From positions 1 to 64,000 of the forward strand of contig CALCCA010000040.1 of assembly GCA_937899725.1 (NCBI GenBank): a stretch of 64,000 nucleotides of DNA, in the 5' to 3' direction. A model generated the notes under the pieces. It saw only the letters and a program-made list of their open reading frames with translations, was not told the origin of the DNA and did not search any database. A program made the translations under genes and the position numbers. Positions 56,161-64,000 of this stretch are shown here, in pieces. Origin of the DNA: an uncultured Halomicronema sp. Its GTDB lineage: Bacteria; Cyanobacteriota; Cyanobacteriia; Phormidesmidales; Phormidesmidaceae. Position 1 is the first letter of the stretch; every line of letters starts with the position of its first letter.

Positions 56161-57345
56161 TCAATCGGCCAGAAACACGCAGTCGTGCGCCGACCAGCGC
56201 AGGGTAACCGCCTGACCTTCGCTGATACCAGCGTCCGCCCAGTCAGCCGTGCGCACTTTGTACAGCAGCTCTTGGCCAGTGGCTTCGGTTAGCAGCCCCA
56301 CGCGGGTGACGTAGCCGGTCAGCTCGACATCAACGACTCGGGCCGTCAGGTGATTCGCCTGGGGCGAAGGCGCGTCGGCCGCCGTTGACACGATGGTGAG
56401 CAAGTCAGGGCGCACTGAACAGGCCGCCGTTTGCCCCACCGAGGTGGCCTGCCCCCGACTAAAGATCGAGCCGAGGCCCGCCACCGCCAACTCGATCATG
56501 TCGAGGCCATCGCTATCGGGGACAGCGTTCAGCACGGTGCCTGCAAAAATGTTGTTGTCGCCAATAAATTTCGCCACAAATTTTGAAGCAGGTTTCGCAA
56601 ATAGGTCACTGGGGGTGGCGACTTGGTCAATATGTCCGTGATCCATCACGACAATTTGATCGGAGAGGGAGAAGGCTTCTTCCACATGGTGGGTGACCTG
56701 AATAAAGGTGAGGCCAAACTGCTTTTGAATATTGCGGAGTTCGCTGCGCATCCGCACTCGCAGGTTTTCATCGAGGGCGCTGAGGGGCTCATCCAACATC
56801 AATACCTGAGGGCGCGTGACCAAGGCGCGGGCCAAGGCGATGCGCTGCTGCTGCCCGCCGCTGAGCTGATCTGGCTTGCGATCGCTCGTTTGGCTTAAGC
56901 CCACCAGTTCCAAGATTTCGCCCACGCGAACGCGACGTTCGGCGGTGGGCACCCGCCGCATCCGCAACCCAAACTCAACGTTTTGCCACACCGTTTTGTG
57001 GGGAAACAGCGCGTAGTTTTGAAACATCATCGCCGTGTTGCGTTTGGCCGGTGGCAGCGCATTAACGCGGCGATCGCCGATATAAATGTCGCCACTCGTG
57101 ATCGACTCGTGACCGGCAATCATCCGCAACGTGGTGGTTTTGCCACAGCCGCTCGGCCCTAACAAACAACAATAAGAACCCGCCGGAATGTCTAGCAGGA
57201 GGTTTTCGACTGCGGTGAAGCTGCCGTATTTTTTGGTCACCGAGCGCAACGAGACGCCTGCGGCCCCCTGGGCCAGCACTTCCTGAATATTCTTTTCAGA
57301 CGCTGCGGCTGCAGGCTGAATCATATCTCGAGCATCTAATACCAT
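56161..57345 (-). CDS. potA: Polyamine-type ABC transporter ATPase PotA
   Basis: The 394-residue ATPase has Walker A GPSGCGKTTTLRMIAG, signature [15 protein letters not shown], Walker B VLMLDEPLSALDENLR and a C-terminal TOBE-type regulatory domain (about 280-394). A 30-residue N-terminal extension precedes the ABC domain (MVLDARDMIQPAAAASEKN). It is the first gene of the A-D-B-C operon, which likely moves polyamines into the cell. Confidence 0.93.
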   Translation of the reverse strand: MVLDARDMIQPAAAASEKNIQEVLAQGAAGVSLRSVTKKYGSFTAVENLLLDIPAGSYCCLLGPSGCGKTTTLRMIAGHESITSGDIYIGDRRVNALPPAKRNTAMMFQNYALFPHKTVWQNVEFGLRMRRVPTAERRVRVGEILELVGLSQTSDRKPDQLSGGQQQRIALARALVTRPQVLMLDEPLSALDENLRVRMRSELRNIQKQFGLTFIQVTHHVEEAFSLSDQIVVMDHGHIDQVATPSDLFAKPASKFVAKFIGDNNIFAGTVLNAVPDSDGLDMIELAVAGLGSIFSRGQATSVGQTAACSVRPDLLTIVSTAADAPSPQANHLTARVVDVELTGYVTRVGLLTEATGQELLYKVRTADWADAGISEGQAVTLRWSAHDCVFLAD

Positions 57346-57791
57346 TACGCTTCACAGATGATCGTTGCCAACTTACCAGAGCAGCCCGATAGAGCGACTA
57401 GAGCCCCTGTTCACGGGCTCACTGGGAGCCAATTTACTCCTATTTTGCCAGCTCGCTCAGCCAGCGAGTACCGTATCGACGCCTCGGACCTGATCGGTTG
57501 GTAACTAAAGCCCCGTTGAAGTCTGGCCAAAATCTGAATAACTTTGGAACATGTTTACTGTATGCATCTCGATCAGCGGCAAAGGTGTCGAACTATACCT
57601 TTTGGCGGAATGATTGCCGTCTGATTTTCGCGGCCCAGGTCAAAACCCGTTTTCGCGATTGGCTCGGCCCCTGCCCTTGACGATCGCCCACAAAAAATCC
57701 CCCCAATAAATTGGAGGGATAGAGTTCCTGAAAATCGTCACTGCCTTAATATCGGTGCTAAATCGCACAGTGACAAGAGGGGTACAACCCA
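57346..57791. other. Region with potA promoter side and gltA terminator
   Basis: This 446-base gap lies between the start of potA and the end of gltA, both minus strand. It contains the gltA terminator at 57691-57720. A -10/-35 for potA was not resolved. Confidence 0.55.
57691..57720 (-). terminator. Rho-independent terminator of gltA
   Basis: Read on the minus strand, ATCCCTCCAA, TTTA, TTGGGGGGAT forms a 10-bp stem with one G-U pair, followed directly by TTTTTTG. It lies about 70 bases after the gltA stop and is a textbook terminator. Confidence 0.9.
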
Positions 57792-58970
57792 TCACTGGTC
57801 ATGTCCGTTGGCCAGCGATCGATCCCAAATTTGAGGGCGCTCAGCCAAGGGCACATACTTTTGGCCATGGGAGCCGGTATAAATCTGGGTGGGTCGAAAG
57901 ATCCGGTTTGCTTTGATCTGCTCTTTCCAGTGCGCCAGCCAACCGGCCACGCGGGCGATCGCAAATACCGGGGTAAAGAGATCGGTAGGAATACCCAACC
58001 GCCGATACACCAGTCCCGAATAAAAATCGACGTTGGGATAAACGCCTTTGTCGCCTAAACGCTCTGTGACGACCTGCTCAAGTTCTAAGGCAATGTCGTA
58101 ATATTCATCACCACCAAATTTTTCAAACAGCTGTTCGGCTAACTTTTGCAGAATCTTCGCGCGCGGGTCTTTCACCTTATAGACGCGGTGACCAAAGCCC
58201 ATGATCTTTTTCTTGTGTTTGACACAATCGTCCACAAAGGGGCGCACGTTGTCGACGCTGCCAATCGCCTCCAGCATGGCAATCACCTCTTCGTTGGCGC
58301 CACCATGCAGCGGCCCCGCCAGCGTGCCCACGGCCGAGGCGATGACCGCATAGGGGTCAGTCAGCGTCGACGCCGTCACCATCGCTGAGAAGGTCGAAGC
58401 ATTGATGGTGTGTTCGGCATGCAGGGTCAAACAGATGTCAAAAATGCGGGCGGCCAACGGGTCGGGCTCTTGCTCATTGAGCATGTACAAAAAATTGGCG
58501 GCATAGTCCAAGTCATCACGCGGGCGTACAGGGTCGTTGCCCTGCCGCATCAGTTGAAAGGCCGCAACCATGGTGGGAATTTTGGCCAGCAGCCGCACCA
58601 CAGCCTTTTGAATGTAGAGGGGGTCGTTTAAGGCTCGTTTTGAGTAGAATAGCCCCAGAGCTGCGGCACAGGCCTGCAGGGCATCCATCGGATGGCCGCC
58701 CTCCGGGAAGCACTTCATCATGTCACGGATGCGATATTTCAACCGTCGATGGTTGCGAATCTCGTGTTCAAAATCTTCCAGGGCTTGTTTCGTCGGTAGC
58801 CCGCCCCAAATCAGCAGATAAGCCGATTCTAAGAATGTGCTCTGGTGGGCCAACTCTTCGACCCGAATGCCGCGATACTCTAAGACCCCCTGTTTGCCAT
58901 CGACGTGGCTAATCGCCGATTGGGTTGCCGGAATTCCCTCCAGACCGGGCTTGTAGTCACAAACTGTCAT
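57792..58970 (-). CDS. gltA: Citrate synthase
   Basis: The 392-residue protein is complete for type II-like citrate synthase. The catalytic His residues are in LHAEHTINAS, GPLHGGANE and GFGHRVYK, and the catalytic Asp in PNVDFYSGLVY. It condenses acetyl-CoA and oxaloacetate at the entry to the incomplete or cyanobacterial TCA pathway. It has its own terminator at 57691 and appears monocistronic. Confidence 0.97.
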   Translation of the reverse strand: MTVCDYKPGLEGIPATQSAISHVDGKQGVLEYRGIRVEELAHQSTFLESAYLLIWGGLPTKQALEDFEHEIRNHRRLKYRIRDMMKCFPEGGHPMDALQACAAALGLFYSKRALNDPLYIQKAVVRLLAKIPTMVAAFQLMRQGNDPVRPRDDLDYAANFLYMLNEQEPDPLAARIFDICLTLHAEHTINASTFSAMVTASTLTDPYAVIASAVGTLAGPLHGGANEEVIAMLEAIGSVDNVRPFVDDCVKHKKKIMGFGHRVYKVKDPRAKILQKLAEQLFEKFGGDEYYDIALELEQVVTERLGDKGVYPNVDFYSGLVYRRLGIPTDLFTPVFAIARVAGWLAHWKEQIKANRIFRPTQIYTGSHGQKYVPLAERPQIWDRSLANGHDQ

Positions 58971-59307
58971 CTTTGGATCGCTCCCCTATAGTTGATGTGC
59001 GCCGCTATTTGCCTGCCCCGCGATCTGTTTCTATGGCAAAGCACCTAGTCAGAGCCCCCAGCCGGACTCTGTTTGACTGGTATGCCCCTTAGAATACTGC
59101 GTGTCGCTGCCGGGGCGTGCCGGTGGGATTGGCTTAAGACTTTTCAATACCAGACTTTGGCTTGATCGTTCTGTACCGCAGGACGCCGCTACAGGAAGGA
59201 GCCTGTGGTCTAGCCGCCTGGAAGCATGGGCTCACCGCATTCCGCCTCACAGCAGCAATCGTTGGCTTGCAGCCTACCACTTAGGCAGCGGTTGCATCTA
59301 CTCATCC
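58971..59307. other. Intergenic, no clear feature
   Basis: This gap lies between the gltA start and the SixA 3' end. It should hold the gltA promoter. No clear -10/-35 or stem with T-run was seen. An antisense frame that overlaps SixA is rejected. Confidence 0.5.
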
Positions 59308-59832
59308 TCACAGCAACAGACGCGGGGGCGTGAGCCAAAACAGCTCGCTGTTGCCGATCGCCGTCTCTGCAGCGGGCACGTGCAGGCCAATCACGCCCGC
59401 TTTTTTGAGCCGCCAGCGATCGCTCACTTGCCCCGTGACCAACTGCTGTGCCCAATTGCTCAAGTCGGGTTCATGCCCCACTAGGGCCAGCCGTCCTGAA
59501 GACTGCGCCTGCCACTGGGCGAGCACTGGCAGCCAGTCTGCCAGCTTGCCACCGGGGGCAAGGGCAGCGCTGAGTTCAACGGTAGGAGCCAGCCCCACGT
59601 CTAAAAGGATCTCAGCCGTTTGCTGGGCTCGCACCAAAGAGCTAGTGAAAATCTTATCGGTCTGACAGCCCAAAGCAAGCAGCCGCAGCGCCACGGCTCG
59701 GGTGCGTGCTCTCCCGGCGTCGGTCAGGGGGCGGTCGTCATCCACGCGATAGGTGCCGCGCTCGGCGGCAATGCCATGACGGATCAGGTACAGCTCAGTC
59801 AGTGGCAATTTAGTCGGTGGAGATAAGGCCAT
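59308..59832 (-). CDS. sixA: SixA-type phosphohistidine phosphatase
   Basis: The 174-residue protein is a histidine-phosphatase-fold enzyme with the RHG motif at His19 (YLIRHGIAAERG), the second His in LVGHEPDL and the pattern FTSSLVRAQQTAEILLDVG. SixA family members dephosphorylate phospho-His on signalling or PTS proteins. Its start overlaps the end of the DHH gene by 23 bases, implying translational coupling. Confidence 0.93.
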   Translation of the reverse strand: MALSPPTKLPLTELYLIRHGIAAERGTYRVDDDRPLTDAGRARTRAVALRLLALGCQTDKIFTSSLVRAQQTAEILLDVGLAPTVELSAALAPGGKLADWLPVLAQWQAQSSGRLALVGHEPDLSNWAQQLVTGQVSDRWRLKKAGVIGLHVPAAETAIGNSELFWLTPPRLLL

Positions 59833-61102
59833 CTTCGGGGTTCACCAGTCGCCACAGCTTCTGTTTGACCTGGGTGTCAAAGACTTCCCACTTTAAGCGG
59901 TTGTAGTCGCCATTTTCATAAAAGCCAGAGAGAAAACCGATGGGAATCTCAAACCCGCCGGCGGTGGTGCGACCACCGCCAAAGAAGCGCCCTTCTGGAT
60001 CTTGACCAAAGGCTTCTTTAATAAATTCGTCGGGGTCGAGAGTGATTTTGCTGGTGCGCAGCGAGCCGATCACCACCTCTAACTCTTCGTCTTCATCGTG
60101 AACAATGCCGTAAACCACGGCGGTGTGCACGTTTTCTTCGGTAACTAAGAAGTCAGCCGCCTGGGGAATGGCGTCGCGGTCGTCATAGCGCAGATAGCCG
60201 ACCCCCGCAATCGACACGTTGTTTTGAACTTTGCGGTTGCGCAGCGATCGCTCGATCACATCCATCACTCGTTTCGACCGCGAGGCCCGCAAAATTGCAG
60301 CCAGCAGCTGCGGGTCGTAATAGTTACTCAGGTAAGTCGCCGCACCAAAGTCGGCCTCGCCCGCGTGCATCAAGTTGCTGGTGTCAGAGCGGATACCATG
60401 CATCAGCGCCGTGGCACATTTGACGTGGGTGCTGTTGCTTTTATCCAGCACCAGCAGCTGCTCGCTCTGCAAATACTGGGTCATAATCGTGGCCGTCGCG
60501 CGAATCTGGGGGCGCAGATCCACCAGATTGGCCTCGATTTCTTTTTGCGGGGCGTGGTGATCGACCACCAAAAACAGCGGGAGCTGAGAGGCTTCCACCG
60601 TGCGAATCAGCTGGCAAGTCGTACCCTGGGTGTCAAGCAGGACGTAGGCCTGATATTTGCTGAGGTCTGGCCCGGTTTTGGTTTGCGGATTCCACCGTCG
60701 TACCGGCAGTCCGGACAGGCGCACCAGGGTGATATTCTCCTGATGGCTGAGGGTGCCGCCATAATAAATGTCGCAGTCAATATTATAGTTTTTGCAAATC
60801 AGCTGATAGGCCCAAGCCGACGACAGGGCATCCGGGTCAGGAAAGTCTTGAATCAAGACCAGGTGGCGATCGCCCGACCGCTCTAGCAGCAGCTTTTCTA
60901 ATGCTGAGACGACGCTGGCATGGTCTGGCTGATACGTTCCCGCGATCGCTGGTTTGCCCATCAAGGAGGGAATCGCTTTGGCGGCTCCATGTTTTGAGGT
61001 GGGCAGAGGCTCTAAAGCAGCATTGGGTGAAGCGGTAGGGTCAGGCACAGGCAATTCAATAGCGTCTATTACTAAGATAGCTCTCCCCATAACCCCTGAC
61101 AC
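59810..61102 (-). CDS. DHH-family phosphoesterase (NrnA-like)
   Basis: The 430-residue protein has DFPDPDALSSAWA (first DHH metal motif), LLDTQGTT, the DHH motif VVDHHAPQ, and a C-terminal DHHA1-type domain with GGGRTTAGGFEIPIG. Such enzymes hydrolyse short oligonucleotides or nucleotide phosphates (NrnA, pAp phosphatase). An extra N-terminal segment of about 75 residues is present. Overlap with SixA implies an operon; a functional link is not known. Confidence 0.9.
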   Translation of the reverse strand: MSGVMGRAILVIDAIELPVPDPTASPNAALEPLPTSKHGAAKAIPSLMGKPAIAGTYQPDHASVVSALEKLLLERSGDRHLVLIQDFPDPDALSSAWAYQLICKNYNIDCDIYYGGTLSHQENITLVRLSGLPVRRWNPQTKTGPDLSKYQAYVLLDTQGTTCQLIRTVEASQLPLFLVVDHHAPQKEIEANLVDLRPQIRATATIMTQYLQSEQLLVLDKSNSTHVKCATALMHGIRSDTSNLMHAGEADFGAATYLSNYYDPQLLAAILRASRSKRVMDVIERSLRNRKVQNNVSIAGVGYLRYDDRDAIPQAADFLVTEENVHTAVVYGIVHDEDEELEVVIGSLRTSKITLDPDEFIKEAFGQDPEGRFFGGGRTTAGGFEIPIGFLSGFYENGDYNRLKWEVFDTQVKQKLWRLVNPEDGLISTD

Positions 61103-61779
61103 CTCTGTCTAGGGGGGCAGAAACCGCCCGCTCGGCGAGACATGAGTCACGCCTCGCTGAGCACTGCTAAGTGGGCAGGCACCATCTCTTGCCGACGGGT
61201 TGCGACTCCGCTCAACCCTCAACTTCCTAACTGGCCGGCAATCTCGCTGATTTCGACTCCACTCAATCAGCGACTGGGTTAACACTTAATTCGGCCCAGC
61301 GACTCATCGTCTCTGGCCATTCGCCAGCCGACACCACCGGGCTGAGAGATTGCGCCTAACCCGGCGGTTGGTGGGCGATGCGGTCACATCAACTCAGTGA
61401 CCAAAGGCAGGCTTACCCTGTCAAACTCTATCGACTGATAGATGACAATCGCTGACCAGCCGATATCTTGTTATATAGATGGACAGCTCGAACAACAAAA
61501 TACGGCTAACCGACTAACTTTTTGTCGTTGAATGCTGTTTCTTGTGTTATGTTGTGCAACTGGAAGCGAAATAAACAGCATTTCAATAGTTTCAGAAGCT
61601 GTTTAGAGAATTTTTGCCATCGTCGCGATTGGGGTATGACCCAGGGTTTTGAGCACAGCTATGCAGGTGCTGATGACCTTATTGGGCCTTGAGTGGCGAA
61701 AAAAGTTCTCTTTGGTCACTTCGTTTGATCAGCGCTTCGCTGTTTTTGTAATTTCTAAAGGTTTTTTAAAAACTTGAAT
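61103..61779. other. Long intergenic region with inverted repeats and a terminator-like hairpin
   Basis: TTGAATGCTGTTT (61528-61540) and AAACAGCATTTCAA (61573-61586) are inverted with one-base offset. Further on, CAGCG-CTT-CGCTG (61730-61742) is followed by TTTTTG, a short terminator-like hairpin 32 bases before the small protein start. No coding frame is supported. The pattern could end an untranslated RNA or be a leader attenuator. Confidence 0.45.
61730..61748 (+). terminator. Short terminator-like hairpin in leader
   Basis: CAGCG (61730-61734), CTT, CGCTG (61738-61742) followed by TTTTTG. The 5-bp stem is short, so strength is doubtful. It lies upstream of, not after, the neighbouring gene. 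Confidence 0.4.
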
Positions 61780-62013
61780 ATGAGCGAAACGACTATGAGC
61801 CAACAGGTTGCTCACCCGATGGCGAAGTTTCAACGGCAGGTACAATCACTCGTCAAGCGCAATGTCGTCAAGCCGAGCGATAGTATTTGGAAGATTGCGT
61901 TTTTGTTTGGCGATGAGTGGTCTCACTGGCGCAAAGAGCTGGAAGATTTTGAGTTTTCCACCAAAGATCCGATCAGCGACCTGCTCGCAGTCGACTGTTG
62001 GGAAGAAGATTAG
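61780..62013 (+). CDS. Small acidic-tailed protein of unknown function
   Basis: The 77-residue product (ATG 61780) has a basic middle (RQVQSLVKRNVVKPSDSIW) and an acidic end (DPISDLLAVDCWEED). The DxIxDLLAVxCWxxD ending looks like a small family of cyanobacterial proteins, but I cannot name it. No signal or membrane helix. A hairpin follows at 62025. Confidence 0.6.
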   Translation: MSETTMSQQVAHPMAKFQRQVQSLVKRNVVKPSDSIWKIAFLFGDEWSHWRKELEDFEFSTKDPISDLLAVDCWEED

Positions 62014-62024
62014 CTCAAGCGCGC

Positions 62025-62055
62025 GGCTGCTCTGCGGTTGAGCCTCAGAGCAGCC
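62025..62055 (+). terminator. Hairpin after small protein gene
   Basis: GGCTGCTCTG (62025-62034) pairs perfectly with CAGAGCAGCC (62046-62055) around an 11-base loop, 11 bases after the stop at 62013. It is followed by CCTAATTGG and has no T-run, so the terminator call is moderate. Confidence 0.5.
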
Positions 62056-62186
62056 CCTAATTGGCTGGGAGACGCATCGAGAGGGCGTTCCCGCTGCTGA
62101 GCCGGACTCGACGATCATAAAGGTGTTAGAGGGCGTCAAATTTGGAATCAGCGACAGGCTCCTAGGGCGATCGCCGGAGCCTGCGG

Positions 62187-63056
62187 TCAAGAAAACACGA
62201 CGGTACGGTTGCCATAGACTAGCACTCGGTTTTGCAAATGCAGCCGCACGCCGCGTGACAGCACAATTCTTTCTAAATCTTTGCCTTTGCGAATCAGGTC
62301 TTTGACATCATCGCGGTGGGTGATTCGCACCACATCCTGCTCAATGATCGGGCCAGCATCGAGTGCTTCGGTGACATAGTGAGCCGTGGCACCAATAATT
62401 TTGACACCTCGCTCGTGGGCGCGATGATAGGGTTGCGCCCCCATAAATGCAGGCAGAAATGAGTGGTGAATATTGACGACATTGGCAAATTGCTGCAAAA
62501 AGTCGCCGCTTAAAATTTGCATGTATTTAGCCAGGACGACTAAATCAATGTCGTATTGCTTGAGGAGGGCAAGCTGCTGCGCTTCTTGCTCAGCTCGAGT
62601 GGCCTTGCTGATCGGCACGTGGTGAAAGGCAATGTTGAACTGGTCGGCGATGGGCTTCAGGGTCTCGTGATTGCTGATGATGAGCGGAATTTCGGCGGCA
62701 AACTCCTGGGCCTGATGCCGCCACAGCAGATCTAGCAGGCAGTGATTTTGGCGACTGACCCAGATGGCCAGGCGCGGCATCGCGTCAGAAAAGCAGAGCC
62801 GCCAGTCAGCCTGCAAGGGCTGCGCGATCGCGTTAAAGGCTGGCCCAATTAAGTCACGGGGCAGATTGAAACCCGCCAGACTCCATTCAATGCGCGACAG
62901 AAATAGGCCGCTGGCCCCATCACGATGCTGATCGGCATGGATGATGTTGCCGCCATTAGAGTAGATAAAGTTGGCGATTTTAGCCACTAATCCCTGCTGG
63001 TCGGGGCAAGAAATCAGCAGCGTAGCAGCAGGATAAAGCGTTGGTGACGTCGTCAT
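62187..63056 (-). CDS. purU: Formyltetrahydrofolate deformylase
   Basis: The 289-residue protein has an N-terminal ACT domain (LLISCPDQQGLVAKIANFIY) and a C-terminal formyltransferase-fold domain with NIHHSFLPAFMGAQPYH and the catalytic Asp near GPIIEQD. It hydrolyses 10-formyl-THF to formate and THF, balancing one-carbon units. Full length. Confidence 0.96.
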   Translation of the reverse strand: MTTSPTLYPAATLLISCPDQQGLVAKIANFIYSNGGNIIHADQHRDGASGLFLSRIEWSLAGFNLPRDLIGPAFNAIAQPLQADWRLCFSDAMPRLAIWVSRQNHCLLDLLWRHQAQEFAAEIPLIISNHETLKPIADQFNIAFHHVPISKATRAEQEAQQLALLKQYDIDLVVLAKYMQILSGDFLQQFANVVNIHHSFLPAFMGAQPYHRAHERGVKIIGATAHYVTEALDAGPIIEQDVVRITHRDDVKDLIRKGKDLERIVLSRGVRLHLQNRVLVYGNRTVVFS

Positions 63057-63147
63057 AGCAATTGGACCAGTTGGGCCGGTTGAGCCCCTGAACAGCCATT
63101 AACCAGAGTACCTGCAAGCAGCTTTTTGGGCTCCTCTGCAGCTGGGT

Positions 63148-63897
63148 TTAAGAGTCGTCCGACTCGTCAGGGGGCGAGACATCGTCCGACTCAATGGCGT
63201 CATCTGGTTCCTCACCTGCCCCACCATCATCCGTGGGGGCGGCTTCGCTGTCAGGAGCGGCCCCCTCAGGATTAGTCGCGTCTGCAGGATCGGTCTCCTC
63301 CTCAGCGGCGGGCGCTGCGTCGATCACGGCCTGCCACTCTTCTAAAGGGCGATCGACGCCGTTGCGAATATTTTCTGTGACGATGGCGGCGTCGATGTCG
63401 CCGGTGGTTTCAGACAGCGGTAGAGTTTCAGGGTCGATCAGCGCGTAATAGTTACGACCACTAAAATCAGCCGCGCCTAGCACCAGCTGGTGAGTCGTTT
63501 CGTCCGCCAGGGTGAGAGCCACCGTGGCAAAGGGCGCGTCAAAGCCAAACTCGGCCGGGTCACTGGCATCAATTGTCGTAGTCTGTACCAAACCATCGGT
63601 TGTTAAACGACTGAGCAAAAAGGCGATCGCGGCTTCCTCGGCGGGCTGTTGCTGAGGTTGCGTCATCTGCCAAAAGCCTCCTTCGCCCCGCTCAAAGACG
63701 ACGATTTGATCCTGGGTTTCGATGCTCAACCCCACTACGTCGGCTTCTTCAAACTCAAATACTGGGGTCGCGGCGGCATTAGACTGCCCAGTGGTTGACC
63801 GAGTGGGGTTGCTCTGGCGGGCTTGCGTAAACAGCACCACGCCCCCCATCACTAGGGCAGTCGCCACCAAAATTATCGTGCTGCGCTGTAGTTTCAT
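63148..63897 (-). CDS. DUF4340-domain membrane protein (Gld-type ABC partner)
   Basis: The 249-residue protein has one N-terminal membrane helix (IILVATALVMGGVVLFTQ) and a DUF4340 beta-rich exported domain (about 45-200, FEFEEADVVGLSIETQDQIV, FGFDAPFATVALTLAD). A long acidic Asp/Glu/Pro tail follows. DUF4340 proteins are commonly encoded next to GldG-type ABC exporter genes. It starts 4 bases after the upstream gene's stop, implying translational coupling. Confidence 0.85.
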   Translation of the reverse strand: MKLQRSTIILVATALVMGGVVLFTQARQSNPTRSTTGQSNAAATPVFEFEEADVVGLSIETQDQIVVFERGEGGFWQMTQPQQQPAEEAAIAFLLSRLTTDGLVQTTTIDASDPAEFGFDAPFATVALTLADETTHQLVLGAADFSGRNYYALIDPETLPLSETTGDIDAAIVTENIRNGVDRPLEEWQAVIDAAPAAEEETDPADATNPEGAAPDSEAAPTDDGGAGEEPDDAIESDDVSPPDESDDS

Positions 63898-63901
63898 CGG
63901 T

Positions 63902-64000
63902 TTACCGTCGCCGCCAGGCCATCAAAATTGCCAATGCTAGCCCCGTTGCCGGCAGCACCAACAGCGAAAAAATGCTCAACCCCCAAGCCTGCTGCCCCGT
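63902..64000 (-). CDS. C-terminal end of membrane protein, probably GldG-like (partial)
   Basis: The last 33 codons of a gene enter from the right edge. They encode a final membrane helix and basic end (FSLLVLPATGLALAILMAWRRR). Sequence end and adjacency to DUF4340 fit a GldG-family ABC exporter component, but most of the gene is outside the window. The stop TAA is at 63902-63904. Confidence 0.55.
   Translation of the reverse strand, partial: TGQQAWGLSIFSLLVLPATGLALAILMAWRRR

Noticed and set aside
59101-59484. 127-codon plus-strand frame near SixA
   Set aside because: It is antisense to the well-supported SixA gene for most of its length and shows no family features.
1-64000. GCGATCGC (HIP1) octamers throughout, as possible regulatory sites
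   Set aside because: They are a genome-wide feature of many cyanobacteria and lie in genes and gaps alike; used only as a lineage hint.
1-64000. tRNA, rRNA, CRISPR arrays or prophage structural genes
   Set aside because: Gaps were read for cloverleaf, direct-repeat/spacer patterns and phage modules; none was found apart from the phage-type lysozyme domains, which lack phage neighbours.

Overview
This 64 kb window reads as chromosomal DNA of a GC-rich, probably filamentous cyanobacterium of the Leptolyngbya type. The evidence is the very frequent HIP1 octamer GCGATCGC, a heme oxygenase of the phycobilin/heme pathway, cyanobacterial GlgC, a ThrS without the N-terminal TGS domain, an SLH-domain surface protein and many small proteins of cyanobacterial type. 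The genus call is inference. No tRNA, rRNA, CRISPR array or complete insertion sequence was recognised.

Layout. 1-2437 (minus) is a two-gene conflict-type module: a small trypsin-co-occurring (TCO1-like) protein followed by a trypsin/NB-ARC/TPR STAND protein. The large gene is cut by one in-frame TAG and runs off the left edge. 2749-6906 holds a CPBP membrane protease and a PlsY-like/PEP-synthase-like fusion protein. 7247-20465 is a secretion, metal and efflux island: a Pro-rich exported peptide, lipoproteins, three different YHYH-domain proteins, a His-rich CDF metal exporter, a NarL-type two-component system, and a MacA/MacB-like adaptor, permease and ATPase. 20694-35180 is mostly housekeeping: heme oxygenase, SDR protein, alpha/beta hydrolase, class 3 lipase, GlgC, MurD, GlyS, an adenylate cyclase with a degenerate receiver, IspD and a GT9 glycosyltransferase. 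A short MITE-like element follows glgC.

35554-42403 carries dps with a readable promoter and terminator, a STAS protein preceded by a CRP-like palindrome, an M16 peptidase, two tandem phage-type lysozymes with a shared novel N-terminal domain, a pentapeptide-repeat protein and a Met/Pro-rich zinc-ribbon protein. 42584-52797 has thrS, an SLC12-type transporter, a TumE-type toxin-antitoxin pair, an SLH-CAP surface protein, a divergent photolyase/cryptochrome and two exported proteins. 52899-57345 is a potA-D-B-C polyamine-type ABC operon (minus strand). Then come gltA with a clear terminator, SixA plus a DHH phosphoesterase, a small acidic protein, purU, a DUF4340 protein and the last 33 codons of an upstream membrane protein cut by the window edge.

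The most interesting regions are the YHYH/CDF/efflux/two-component island (7247-20465), the broken trypsin-STAND module (1-2437) and the lysozyme pair (39733-41253). In the island the genes could plausibly act as one envelope metal or stress system, with a regulatory pair sitting between YHYH genes and divergent from the third one and the pump. That link is inference from gene order and motifs only.
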